Assembly: GCF_000003605.2 (NCBI RefSeq)
Contig: NW_003134355.1
Span: forward strand, 97,490-119,061
Length of the DNA stretch: 21,572 nucleotides
Origin: Saccoglossus kowalevskii
Lineage: Eukaryota > Hemichordata > Enteropneusta > Harrimaniidae
Reading direction: 5' to 3'
This document shows positions 1 to 9,591 of this stretch, piece after piece. The translations under genes were made by a program, and so were the position numbers. The notes beneath the pieces are model-generated. The model ran no database searches, had not been told where the DNA came from, and saw nothing but the letters and a program-made list of their open reading frames with translations. How positions within the stretch are numbered: position 1 is the first letter of the stretch; each line of letters begins with the position of its first letter.

Positions 1-260
1 AAGTTATTCAGTAACCTAGTATACCCAAGTTATTCAGTAACCCAGTATACTCAAGTCATTCAGTATCCCAGTATACCCAAGTTATTCAGTAACCCAGTAT
101 ACCCAAGTTATTCAGTAACCCAGTATACCCAAGTTATTCAGTAACCTAGTATACCCAAGTTATTCAGTAACCCAGTATACCCAAGTCATTCAGTATCCCA
201 GTATACCCAAGTTATTCAGTAACCCAGTATACCCAAGTCATTCAGTATCCCAGTATACCA
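1..260. repeat. 26-bp minisatellite, 10 units, cut by window edge
   Basis: Ten contiguous 26-bp units run from base 1 to 260 and decay into a partial unit near 261-285. The units are nearly identical and contain TTCAGTAACC and the palindrome GTATAC. Two main variants differ at two positions (AGTTATTCAGTAAC versus AGTCATTCAGTATC), plus a CC-to-CT change before AGTATAC. Units 1-3 and 6-8 show the same variant order, so a 5-unit (130-bp) higher-order period is likely. The array probably continues left of the window. No coding role is seen. Confidence 0.95.
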
Positions 261-459
261 ATTTAATTCAGTAACCTGTTATTTTGAGGAGTAACAATAG
301 TACTTACTAAAAATGTACTGAATGTCTTATTACAAGCTCTGCAGAACCAGCAATTTGTATCCAAGGCAATAATTGGACTGTCGAATTCAGGCAACACCTG
401 TGGGTATTTGAAAACAGAGTATCATGACTATGTTCATTCATGTGAGCTTTCATTCATTT
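261..459. other. Short non-coding stretch
   Basis: Nothing recognisable was found between the decayed edge of the minisatellite and the end of the open frame at 460. It could be 3' flank of the minus-strand gene. Confidence 0.4.
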
Positions 460-766
460 TCAACTCTTTTTTTCACAGACAGCAAACCCATGTCCCATAT
501 AACCCAACACTCCCACAGCAAAAGTAACAACTTGTGCCAAAACACAATGGCAGAAATTTCTTGATTTCCTTTGTAATGCATCACTTGATTGCTGAGTATT
601 AATCTCTGGATTTGTTAGACCATCTATTTTGTCATTTTTGCAATTCATTCTAGAATCAGACACTGAGTATCTAGCATCTGTTTTTTCATCATTCACTACT
701 CTATGCGATGTTTGTGGATCTGATTTACTTTTCCCAAAATTCATTTGCTTGAGTTTCTTAGATTTA
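460..766 (-). pseudogene. Out-of-frame continuation of the last exon, homologous to the repeat-exon start
   Basis: A minus-strand frame stays open from about 809 to a TGA at 460-462. It is not the frame entered from the acceptor at 827. Its start (NKSKKLKQ) aligns with ENAKKIKP in the first part of the large repeat exon, at DNA and protein level, so this stretch is paralogous coding sequence. Between the shared acceptor and this point the copy is 5 bp shorter than the repeat exon, which changes the frame. The continuation ends in a hydrophobic patch (LAQVVTFAVGVLGYMG). It could be a relic now lying in the 3' UTR, or be reached by splicing I cannot see. Confidence 0.4.
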
Positions 767-768
767 TT
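763..768 (-). promoter_or_regulatory. Candidate poly(A) signal AATAAA overlapping the stop
   Basis: On the minus strand AATAAA overlaps the predicted TAA stop (769-767). If used, the 3' UTR would be only a few tens of bases and the paralogous sequence downstream would be excluded from the mRNA. A hexamer in AT-rich DNA is weak evidence. Confidence 0.25.
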
Positions 769-826
769 ACCAGGTGTCAAGAGATTCAAATTTACTTCTT
801 TTAGTTCTCAAATATACAGATGATTC
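767..826 (-). CDS. Candidate last coding exon of the repeat-protein gene
   Basis: The acceptor reads TGTGTTTTTGTTTAG followed by the exon at 826. Entered in phase 0, the phase in which the repeat exon ends, it encodes 19 residues (ESSVYLRTKRSKFESLDTW) and then TAA. The start matches the repeat exon's own start: SSxYxRTKRSxxES is shared, and the intron tract before both acceptors is alike over about 35 bases. It is therefore a duplicated exon boundary. It may be the real C-terminus or a decayed copy skipped in the mature message. If the repeat exon were skipped, the Gln-rich exon could splice here in the same phase. Confidence 0.45.
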   Translation of the reverse strand, partial: ESSVYLRTKRSKFESLDTW

Positions 827-1105
827 CTAAACAAAAACACAGTGTACTTTCAAATGAGTAAACTTACAATGTAAGATAGAAATATCTCCACTGTAGCTGA
901 GATGATGTTGTATATGATGAAAAATTAGTCAAACGTGGCAGTTACAACACATCACCACCATAGCTGTTTATAGGGATGTTGCTATGGGTACTGTGTCACT
1001 AGTTTGTTTATGTATTATTATTATGATTATTATGATATGTATAATGTTTCATACATAAAACATTGTAAACATTGTTATTGTTCTTATATACCCAAATATA
1101 CTTAC
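827..1105 (-). other. Intron between repeat exon and candidate last exon
   Basis: The donor GTAAGTATAT begins at 1105 and the acceptor TTTGTTTAG ends at 827, giving a 279-bp AT-rich intron. It contains a short ATT/ATG-rich stretch near 1013-1045 and no coding signal. Confidence 0.55.
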
Positions 1106-3838
1106 ACTTCCAGCAACAGGCTCCTGAATCTTTGAGCCTTTTTCAGAATCAGTCACTATATTTCTAACATCTAAGGCTCTTTGTGGTGTTTTTGAGACAA
1201 GTCTGTTCTGCCTGATTAACTGATAATCATTTTCATATATCCCATCAGTCTGTTGCCATCCCAAATATCCAGCTTTTCGTCTATCATTATTCTCATAGTA
1301 CTTTCTCCAGGCTTCTCTCCAAATCCTCTCTTCTTCATCATCTTGAGACTTCCATTCTTCATATTTTCTCCATGCCTCTCGCCTATGCCATTCTTTCCAC
1401 TCTGCCAGGTAGGCTCTGTATCTAATATCATCTCTATCTTCTTCACATAATGCTCTCCATTCCTCGTCTGTACCATGCCAATCTGGGATATCAACCCTTT
1501 GTCCATAGTTTTGTTTTTCGTGCCATTTACGCCAATCCTCCCTGTCCATTTTTTCATAGTACATTTTCCAAGCTTTCTGCCTATCAGCCTCTTTCGCTGC
1601 CCAGTAAGATTCCCATGCTTGCTTTCTTTTTTCTTCTGGTGTATCCCAATATCCTTCATCTCGCCCTCGTTGGAATGAATTTCTTATTCGTTGTCTCTCC
1701 AAGTGTCTTGGGTGAAAACCTAGAGGTTCATCTCGATATCTGCCATCCCATTTTCTTGGGAGAAAACCAGGAGGTTCATTTTGATGTCTGTCATGCCATT
1801 CTCTTGGGGGAGGGCCAAGAGAATTATCCGGATATCTGGCATCCCATTCTCTTGGCTGTGGACCAGGAGGTTCATCTTTATGTCTGGCATCCCATTCCCC
1901 TGGGTGAGAACCAGGAGGATCATCTCGATTTCTGACAACCCATTCCCTTGGGTGAGGACCAGGAGGTTCATCATGATGTCTGCTATCCCATTCCCTTGGG
2001 TGAGGACCAGGAGGTTCATCTTGACGCATGTCATCCCATTCCCTTGGGTAAGGACCAGGAGGCTCATTTCGATTTCTGACATCCCATTCCCTTGGGTGAG
2101 GACCAGGAGGCTCATCTCTTTTTTTGACATCCCATTCCCTTGGGTGAGGACCAGAAGGTTTGTCTTGACGCATGTCATCCCATTCCCTTGGGTGAGAACC
2201 AGGAGGCTCATCTCGATTTCTGACATCCCATTCCCTTAGGTGAGAACCAAGAGGTTTGTCTTGACGCATGTCATCCCATTTCCTTGGGTGAGGACCAGGA
2301 GGTTCATCTTGATGTCTGCTATCCCATTCCCTTGGGTGAGAGCCAGGAGGTTCATCTTGACGCATGTCATCCCATTCCCTTAGGTGAGGACCAGGAGGCT
2401 CATCTCTTTTTCTGGCATCCCATTCCCTTGGGTGAGGACCAGGAGGTTTGTCTTGACGCATGTCATCCCATTCCCTTGGGTGAGAACCAGGAGGCTCATC
2501 TCGATTTCTGACATCCCATTCCCTTAGGTGAGGACCAAGAGGTTTGTCTTGACGCATGTCATCCCATTTCCTTGGGTGAGGACCAGGAGACTTATCTCGA
2601 TTTCTGACAACCCATTCCCTTGGGTGAGGACCAGGAGGTTTGTCTTGATGCATATCATTCCATTCTCTTGGGTGAGTTCCAGGTGGTCTATCGTGATGTC
2701 TGTCATCCCATTCTTTTAAGCGCGGACCAGGAGGTTCATCTTGATATCTGCCATCCCATTCCCTTATGTGAGGACCAGGACGTTCATCGTGATGTCTGAT
2801 ATCCCATTCCCTTGGGTGAGGACCAAGAGGTTCATCTTGATGTCTGGCAACCCATTCCTTTGGGGGAGGACCAGGAGGTTCATCTCGATGTATGGCATCC
2901 CATTCCCTTGGAGGAGGACCAGGAGGTTCATCTCGATGTCTGCCATCCCATTCCCTTGGGTGAAGACTATGAGGTACATTTTGATGCCTGTCATCCCATT
3001 CTCTTGGGTGAGGTCCAGGTGGTCTATTGTGATGTCTATCATTCCATGCTCTTGGTCGAGGACCAGGAGGTTCATCTCGATGTATGGCATTCCATTCCCT
3101 TGGGCGAGGACCAGGAGGTTCATCTCCATGTCTGGCATCCCATTCCCTTGGAGGAGGACCAGGAGGTTCATCTCCATGTCTGGCATGCCATCCCTTTGGG
3201 TGAGGACCAGGAGGTTCATCTAGATGTCTGGCATCCCATTCCCTTGGATGAAGACCAGGAGGCTCATCTAGATGTCTAGCATCCCATTTCTTTGGGGGAG
3301 GACCAGGAGGTTCATCTCGATGTCTGGCATGCCATCCCTTTGGGTGAGGACCAGGAGGTTCATCTAGATGTCTGGCATCCCATTCCCTTGGGTGAGGACC
3401 AGGAGGTTCATCTCCATGTCTGGCATCCCATTCCCTTGGAGGAGGACCAGGAGGTTCATCTCCATGTCTGGCATGCCATCCCTTTGGGTGAGGACCAGGA
3501 GGTTCATCTAGATGTCTATCATCCCATTCCCTTGGATGAAGACCAGGAGGTTCATCTAGATGTCTGGCATCCCATTCCCTTGGGGGAGGACCAGGAGGTT
3601 CATTCGATTCTCTGAGCTGTAGATGTTTCTCTTGAAGTCTCACATTCACTTCTCTTGGGCAAGGACCAGGACCAGGACCAGGAGGATCTATGTGATTATA
3701 ACATTCCTGACTTTGCCCAAATGTGGGAATAGGATTCACACCTTGAAGAACTGGCTTTATCTTCTTAGCATTTTCATCAGGAGAAATATTGCCAGATTCC
3801 AAAATACTTCTTTTTGTTCTCTGATATAAGGATGACCC
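1106..3838 (-). CDS. Giant repeat exon: about 40 x 16-aa PPG/Trp repeats plus Trp-rich charged tail
   Basis: This 2,733-bp exon is 911 codons, phase 0 at both ends, without a stop. The acceptor is TTTGTGTTTTTTTAG ending at 3839; the donor is GTAAGTATAT starting at 1105. Residues 1-78 are a unique leader with a short PGPGPGP run. Residues 79 to about 718 are 40 tandem units of consensus D-E-P-P-G-P-H-P-R-E-W-D-x-R-x-x. Residues from about 719 to 880 are rich in Trp, Tyr, Arg, Lys, Glu and Asp with repeated AWxxYYE-like blocks and probably form charged helices. There is no signal peptide, membrane segment or catalytic motif. I do not recognise the family. The Pro-rich then Trp-rich layout loosely recalls large nuclear RNA-associated proteins such as YLPM1, but I see no diagnostic match. 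An open frame continues past the donor to 1049, but the strong GTAAGT argues that this is intron. Confidence 0.8.
1685..3604 (-). repeat. 48-bp coding minisatellite (16-aa unit, about 40 copies)
   Basis: Units are exactly 48 bp throughout, so copy-number changes keep the frame. Trp at unit position 11 is retained in units 1-39; PPG and REW are nearly invariant and most change is at positions 7-8 and 13-16. A 6-unit (288-bp) order appears twice: units 1-4 resemble 7-10, including the KGWHARHG variant, and units 22-25 resemble 28-31. This indicates recent multi-unit duplication at both ends of the array. Because the unit is a multiple of three, other frames on both strands are also long and open without needing to be genes. 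Confidence 0.95.
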
Positions 3839-6800
3839 CTAAAAAAACACAAAGTAAATTACATTTTAATAAACAATAACATTCAATAGATTATAAAGCA
3901 TTCTGAACAAAGTAACTGAGAGATCATGTGTCAAATAGACGGAGCACTAATGGTACAATGAAGTAGGTCTGATGGATCTATTGAATGGATGCAGAGAGGA
4001 CAAAGATTAAAAGAAGATGCAAAAAAACCAACATCACTCAATACAATGTGAAACAAGTAATTGTCAATGACATTTTCTCCGTCCAGTTTTTAGTTACTGT
4101 GTCAAATAAAAACAATGACAGATGTAGGTTATAATTAAATGTTGTAGGAGTATTCCGCATGTTAATATGTTACTCATCCAGCACTTTCTTGAGCAAAGTA
4201 TTAAAATAAAACATAACTGTGATATTTTGTATATCCTACTGTTATGTATTATCCTTGTTGCGGAACGAGGTTCACGCATGCGCATTAAAAATAAAGTTAT
4301 TTACGTTCATGACAGCTCAGAACTAGTCTTGTTGTTTGTGTTTCTCTGGCGAACTTTTGTGCAATATATCAATAACTAGTCAGCATTTTGAATTAAATTA
4401 CAATGCAGACGTGCATCAAAGCCATCATCTATAATATTCATAACAAGTTTGAATAAAATCCACAATGCGCAAAACATAATTGACAGCTCAAGCATGTTCA
4501 AGGGACACATAAAAATAAAACCATTACTCTACCAATTATTTGTAATCCTGATTTCAGTACAATATGCAAGCAAGTCATAAAGGGCATACACAAACCTTGT
4601 CACTAAAATGTTGGAATGGTTCCTTCTGAATTAAAATTGTACAATAACAATGTTAGTGTAATGACTTAAATCAGCAAAATTTGTTCAAATCACACAAAAA
4701 ATAACATGCACCTGTAACTCAACATGTATGATCATCACACCAACTTTGATCACAATCATCCTAGTCATGTCCAAGAAACAACTGCTGACATGCAACAATG
4801 ATGTTTTAGCTCTTTTCATCAAAATTGAATGTTGGTTGGCTGAATTAGATTGCATCACACACAAAAAATTGATGCTGACGTATGTTCATTTATACTATCT
4901 ATCTGTATGTACTAAGCAGTCTGCCATTTTTGTTTCGATCTTCAAACAAATAAAAAGGCATCTGTAAAACATGATGTAGTGTATGTGTGTAAAGCTTGAA
5001 TGAGATCGGGTAATGCATGACTGACTGAGATATGATTCCAAATTAATAGTCCCATGTTCTGTACAAGTCACATGTATATGTATACAAAAAGGCCTCATGC
5101 ATCATCAGTATGTTAATTTCAGTACAGTATTACTGACAAAATGTAATAATATAATACCACAGTCTTTGTGGAGGGACTGTGATAATACATAGAAACAGAT
5201 ATACAGAGAAACATGCATAGATACCGGTACCATAAAAACAAAATAAATTATCATTGGATTATTTTTGCTATAATGACATGACAGAATTCCCCTTAGAAAT
5301 GAGTCAGAACATGAAACAAATGATGCGATGTTTAATGTAGTTGTAGTCAATGGATGGCTCTAAAACAACATTTGTATTCATCAACTTGCTCTTGTAACCC
5401 AATATGCATGATCATGGTACAAGGATTTAGAGGAAATTACCCTGTTAATTTCTGAGAACATTTTCAAACATATTTTACAGAAAGCGATTTCAGAAAAATT
5501 CACCAAATTTGATGAATTAAGTCAAAATAAGATAATAATTCTATGGTACATCTCAGAGAAATGGTTCTGGACACTTATAATTTTAGCAAATTTGATTAAT
5601 ATGCATATGCTTGCACCAACAATATGTAAATATGTTTATATAAACTATCTGTGTCATTTTTGTTCATCAGATGAAGAGTGTTCACTAGAAGAGTATGTTT
5701 TGATGTAATATTTGTAAGTGCTTTTTTGTCTCGCCTGTTGGTCATTTTATTGTTACATATTTTCAATGTTAAGCGCACAGACTAAACATACTTAATGTTT
5801 TCACACTGAGCAATTAAGTTCCAATTAAAACAGTGACAATACAGAATGTGACAGATGACTTAGATAAGTTATATTGTACTCTGTTCAACCCTTGACTCTT
5901 TGACTGATTTAATAAAAACACAAACAAAATAACGTATAGCATATGTGACGAAGCATACAATGTACAAGAACTTAAATTCCTGTATTTTGTTAATACAAAA
6001 TGTAACAATATTTTTGAATATAATTTTTTTTAAAGACGCTGAAAATGAATGCTACAATATCACTCTCGCTTTCAGAACTAGTTTTCCACCAGGCACAGTC
6101 AGTGATGTATCCAAAATAAGCATATTTGAACGCCCGACATGCGAACATGTAACTGATGCAAATTCTGAGTACTTGTTACTTTGGACCATTAAAAAAGCCA
6201 TACTCGCTCTCTTATGCTTTGATAACATTACAAATATCTTCAGAAGTAATAACATGTAGTAACAACCAGAAAGAAGTGATCAACTGTAAGGATCAGCAGC
6301 CAGGATACTGCTGCCCTGATGGAACTCGTTGATAACCACTATCAGAATTTACTTGTATATAAATCAGTCAAATTTTACTACAGCATGATTAAGTTCTCAT
6401 TGTCAGGAATTAATATGAAATAATATTCCAACAAAAAAATGATACCATGTAATCACATGATCACTGTGCAAATAGAGAGGTGTAATTTTCGAAGAAACCG
6501 AAATAAGGCCACAGAAATAATGTTCGTGATACTATAAAAGGTTTGAATTCAATTTCCCAGTTAGTCTACTGTTGCGTGACCTAGATTTTTACTTCATAAC
6601 ATAACTTTTTAAAATCATTGTCAACGTTGTTTTGAAATATGGTACCCTGTTTCAGAGTTCACATACGGGAGAGTTGTGTTGTATTTTCTAAAGTCAAAGT
6701 GGTAGACAAACTATCTTTGCCAGATTTCATTAGCAGCTATCAGAGAATACCTATTCCAAAAATCACCATCGTGGAGCAGCTAGGAGTCTAGATCAACTCT

Positions 6801-6880
6801 CTAGACTAACCCCCAAATACCGATGTTTACTTAAGCATGAAAAAATCACAGAAACATAAAACACACTGTATTTCTTAACC
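3839..6880. other. Intron, left part: no gene recognised
   Basis: This is the 3' part of the 10.5-kb intron between the Gln-rich exon (ends 14313) and the repeat exon (starts 3838). It is AT-rich and has only short chance open frames. I found no exon with convincing splice sites, no RNA gene and no recognisable transposon protein, apart from a small hairpin at 6785-6807. Confidence 0.5.
6785..6807. repeat. Perfect 8-bp hairpin followed by CTAA
   Basis: AGTCTAGA (6785-6792) and TCTAGACT (6800-6807) are exact inverted repeats with a 7-base loop. The right arm runs into CTAA, as do the terminal hairpins of the two tandem-repeat elements in this window. It could be the 3' end of another Helitron-like element; no tandem repeat or microsatellite precedes it. 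Confidence 0.35.
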
Positions 6881-6917
6881 CATCACTACAATTGTTTTTT
6901 CTAGTTGAATGCATGCT

Positions 6918-7408
6918 GAACAAATCTGAGAGAGGTCCACATGTAGTACCTATATATGTAATATCAAAGCAATTGCACTTGCGGTTTTTAACAAGAAGTC
7001 GAAAATATCACTTTTTACCAAAAATGTCAAAAATATTCACCAAAATTAGAGAATTAAAGATATCATTACAAAATGAACAAATCTGAGAGAGGTCCACATG
7101 TAGTACCTATATATGTAATATCAAAGCAATTGCACTTGCGGTTTTTAACAAGAAGTCGAAAATATCACTTTTTACCAAAAATGACAAAAATATTCACCAA
7201 AATTAGAGAATTGAAGATATCAACATGAAATGAACAAACCTAAGAGAGGTCTACCCAAGGTACATATACACCAAGTATCAAAGCATTCAGGCTTGTAGTT
7301 TTCAAGAAGAAGTCGAAAAAGTAAAACATTGACACGAACGACGACGACGACGACTGACAATCACTCATATGATAAGCTCCGCTCGACAAAGTCGACAGCG
7401 GAGCTAAA
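6918..7408 (+). mobile_element. Pearl/HINE-like (Helentron-type, non-autonomous) element 1
   Basis: Three tandem units with a 157-bp period start at 6918, 7075 and 7232. The first two are almost identical; the third is diverged and partial. An (ACG)5 microsatellite (7338-7352) follows, then a hairpin with 9-bp arms AGCTCCGCT (7375-7383) and AGCGGAGCT (7397-7405) and an inner CGAC/GTCG stem, then CTAA. The order tandem repeats, microsatellite, 3' hairpin, CTRR-like end is that of non-autonomous Helentron-derived elements (HINE, bivalve pearl). No transposase is encoded. The left boundary is not visible. The right end abuts LINE A sequence. Confidence 0.6.
7375..7408 (+). repeat. Terminal hairpin of pearl/HINE-like element 1
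   Basis: Perfect 9-bp outer arms (7375-7383 and 7397-7405) enclose a 4-bp inner stem (CGAC 7384-7387, GTCG 7391-7394) with an AAA loop and a two-base bulge. CTAA overlaps the end of the right arm, the expected position for a Helitron-type 3' end. Confidence 0.75.
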
Positions 7409-7624
7409 AAGAGGGACCAAGATGATCCAAGTAATTACATAGGGATAGCAGTTTCCAGTTGTGTAGGTAAAATGTAGCATAATTTATAACAGAATATATC
7501 AATTTACAGAAACAAATAATATAATAAATAATAATCAAGCAGGTTTCAGGAAAGAATACCGTACCACTGATCAAATCTTGTTTTAAAAACAATTGTTAAT
7601 AAATATCTTAAACAAAAAGGAAAA
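7409..7624 (+). mobile_element. LINE A, segment 1 (start of reverse transcriptase)
   Basis: Broken plus-strand frames encode the N-terminal reverse-transcriptase region of a non-LTR retrotransposon. It resembles LINE C at the DP(S/G)NY block near 7425-7445 and at NNNQAGFRK near 7534-7560. Several in-frame stops show it is dead. The segment ends inside the codons that precede motif A, where reversed LINE B begins. It is antisense to the host gene and lies within its large intron. Confidence 0.65.
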
Positions 7625-8436
7625 CTATAGTATATTTTATTTCGCACGAAATAATGCATTGAATTACCATATTTAAAAATTCTATACGACTATTTTTAAT
7701 TTCAATATTTTCACAGTCCATGAATGCATGAGATTCACTGCCAACAGACCCTAGATCACATAGTGTACAATTTTTTTCTTCTGGAGGTATTCCTTGATAT
7801 CTCAACTTTTCAATTGGAAGTGAATGAGCTGAAAATCTAAACCTAGTTAAGCTGGTTCGATGTTTCATATTTTTCATAAGGTCCAAGTATGGCTCAAATT
7901 TGAATGCTAATTTTAATTTGTTGTATGTTCGTAATTTGTTATTTTCTGCTTTTTGTAGACTTTGCAACCAAATATTTTCTACATACAATTGTTTTAACTT
8001 TGTTTTAAAATTTGAAATATCAATAACGAGTTTCAGTAATTTCAAGCAGTTTATTAATAAATGCTGTCCAAGTATTACCGGTACTATTTTTTTCTTGGTT
8101 GAAAGCAGAACACACCAATTTGTTACATTTATAATTCTTAAGTCTTTTCCAGAATTTCAGCATATGTGTGCAGAGTTCAATAATAATAGGGTAGCATCCC
8201 AACTCTGCTCTGACAGCATTATTGCTTGCTTTCTTATGTACACCCAAGACCTGCTTACAGAATTTGATGTGAAGCTGTTCAAATTGGGTTTTGTCACTAA
8301 ACAATTTTTCAATGAATGCTTAATTAGTCATAATACCACTTTGTTTTGTACAATTTAAAAGTGAAAGCACCCCATACTTCTGACCCATACATGATAATTG
8401 GTAACACTACTTTTAAAAAGATGAATGGCATTTTTG
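7625..8436 (-). mobile_element. LINE B, 5'-truncated 3' fragment inserted in LINE A
   Basis: On the minus strand two overlapping frames (8304-8020 and 8045-7608) encode the C-terminal part of a LINE polyprotein. Motifs seen are EQLHIKFCKQVLGVHK, then KLRTYNKLK, RFRFSAHSLPIEK, and a Cys-x2-Cys...His...Cys zinc-binding pattern (CTLC...ESHAFMDC). Further upstream near 8390 there is an IMYGSEVWG-type block. At least one frameshift separates the two frames, so it is a pseudogene. Its sequence differs more from LINE A and C than those differ from each other, suggesting another subfamily. It is 5'-truncated and lies reversed inside LINE A. Confidence 0.65.
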
Positions 8437-8657
8437 GGGGAAATATATACTTGCTTTGTCGACTTCCAAAAAGCATTTGATAGTGTTTGGAGGAACAGAT
8501 TATGTTATAAATAACTAACCAATGGTATTGATGGGAAAATATACAATTTAATTAAGAACTTGTATGACAATACAAAAACATGCATTCGTTTCGGAAATAA
8601 AATTACACCTTTATTTGAGACAAGTAAAGGTGTAAGGCAGGGGTGTGTGATCAGTCC
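8437..8657 (+). mobile_element. LINE A, segment 2 (RT motifs A and B)
   Basis: Plus-strand codons resume with CFVDFQKAFDSVWR (catalytic Asp of motif A, near 8452-8493) and continue to GVRQGCVISP (motif B, near 8628-8656). One in-frame TAA lies near 8506. The flanks either side of LINE B share TATA and together restore the expected codon order before motif A, so segments 1 and 2 were once continuous. The segment ends with AGTCC at 8653-8657, the target duplication of the next insertion. Confidence 0.75.
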
Positions 8658-9498
8658 CAGTGCTCTCTACGTGTTGATTTGGTAGGGCGGGCTGCCATGG
8701 TAAAATCATATGCCGCTAGGATAAATATCGCGCCGCTAGGGTAAAATTCTTCAGCGTCATGCTAAAATGACCAAATATAATCCTGCATAAGTATAAATTC
8801 AAAGTGTTTTAATACATTAGTGAGAGGTCGCATTTTACATGAACAAGAAAATGCACTAAGAAGGAAAAGCAAGCCGGAGTCGAAACAGGGTGTATCATGG
8901 ACTTGGTACAACATGCTCTGCAACAATTGAGTAATCGTCAACATCATTTTGGGGCGCAATTGAACTTCAAGTACTTTGCGTAACTTGATACGCGGCGATG
9001 CTGACATCAAGTGAGTGTTAACCAAAGTTTGATCCCAAGTCACGCACTGAACTGGCGCGTTACCTTAGCAACCCTTTTCTTTCACTCAACTTGTATGCAA
9101 CTCTGTTTTGGCTTTGAATATTTCAACATCGTTTACTTAATGTGCTGCTTTTCTAATAACGCAAATACATTTTAACTCACAAATACCATGAACGCAAAGA
9201 GTTAACTGAAAAACAACGTAATTTTTTAACATAAGTCAAGGCATTAGGTAAGCAATAGACTAGAGCAGTTGGGGCGATTAATTTGTTTTTGTAGTTTCAA
9301 TAAAAAAAAATCTTATCAATTTTTTGCATTGCCGGTGCATTTTACGATGAAAAATTGCCTTGAGGTTGCCAAGATTTACGCCGGGGAAACTTCCCAGATT
9401 GCATCTAAAGGCATCTAAATTTCAAAACTTTTTTCGGGGGAGGTCCCCCAGACTCTCCCTTGCTCGCCAGGCTAATTTTTAACCCGTGGAAAACACTG
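8658..9498. mobile_element. 841-bp non-autonomous DNA transposon, CAGTG...CACTG, 5-bp TSD
   Basis: The element begins CAGTGCTCTCTACG at 8658 and ends CGTGGAAAACACTG at 9498. These are imperfect terminal inverted repeats over about 20 bases. AGTCC directly flanks both ends (8653-8657 and 9499-9503). Removing the element and one AGTCC restores the reading of LINE A from motif B into the following SPxLFNLY-type block. The CAG start suggests hAT. A 5-bp duplication is not the 8 bp usual for hAT but fits the hAT5-type group. Inside is a weak 93-codon minus frame (8762-9043) with no recognisable transposase, so it is probably non-autonomous. Confidence 0.75.
8689..8770 (+). repeat. Subterminal tandem repeat of the DNA transposon, about 20 bp x 4
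   Basis: Four degenerate copies of a unit like GCCGCTAGGGTAAAAT lie about 20 bp apart just inside the left end. Subterminal repeats of this kind are typical transposase-binding sites in hAT-like elements; binding here is inferred. Confidence 0.55.
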
Positions 9499-9591
9499 AG
9501 TCCAATACTTTTTAATCTGTATGTAAATGATTTAAATAGTACATTAGAAGATGATACTTCAGTAGACCAGGTTACATTAAATAATAACAAG
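9499..9591 (+). mobile_element. LINE A, segment 3 (after motif B)
   Basis: Plus-strand codons from the duplicated AGTCC encode SPILFNLYVNDLNSTLED and then VDQVTLNN, the expected LINE RT stretch between motif B and motif C. LINE C has a matching block near 19380-19330 (minus). The segment stops at 9591, where the second tandem-repeat element begins. Confidence 0.75.

Noticed and set aside
1..260. CRISPR-like array
   Set aside because: Units are contiguous with no unique spacers, and the sequence context is eukaryotic; it is a minisatellite.
1049..1105. Continuation of the repeat protein to the stop at 1049
   Set aside because: A strong GTAAGTAT donor at 1105 precedes it, and the tail (VSIFGYIRTITMFTMFYV) looks like translated intron. 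It would be right only if the intron is retained.
1450..3615. Long open frames on the plus strand and in a second minus frame across the repeat exon
   Set aside because: They follow from the 48-bp unit being a multiple of three, so any stop-free frame in one unit stays open in all. They lack splice sites or start context, and their repeated products (for example IPLGEDQEVHLDVWH) mirror the antisense of the real frame.
4260..4290. Possible tRNA-type B box near GGTTCACGCATGCGC
   Set aside because: No matching A box, acceptor stem or cloverleaf could be built around it.
8762..9043. 93-codon minus frame inside the 841-bp DNA transposon as a transposase
   Set aside because: It has no DDE motif, zinc finger or hAT dimerisation signature and is far too short; chance openness is more likely.
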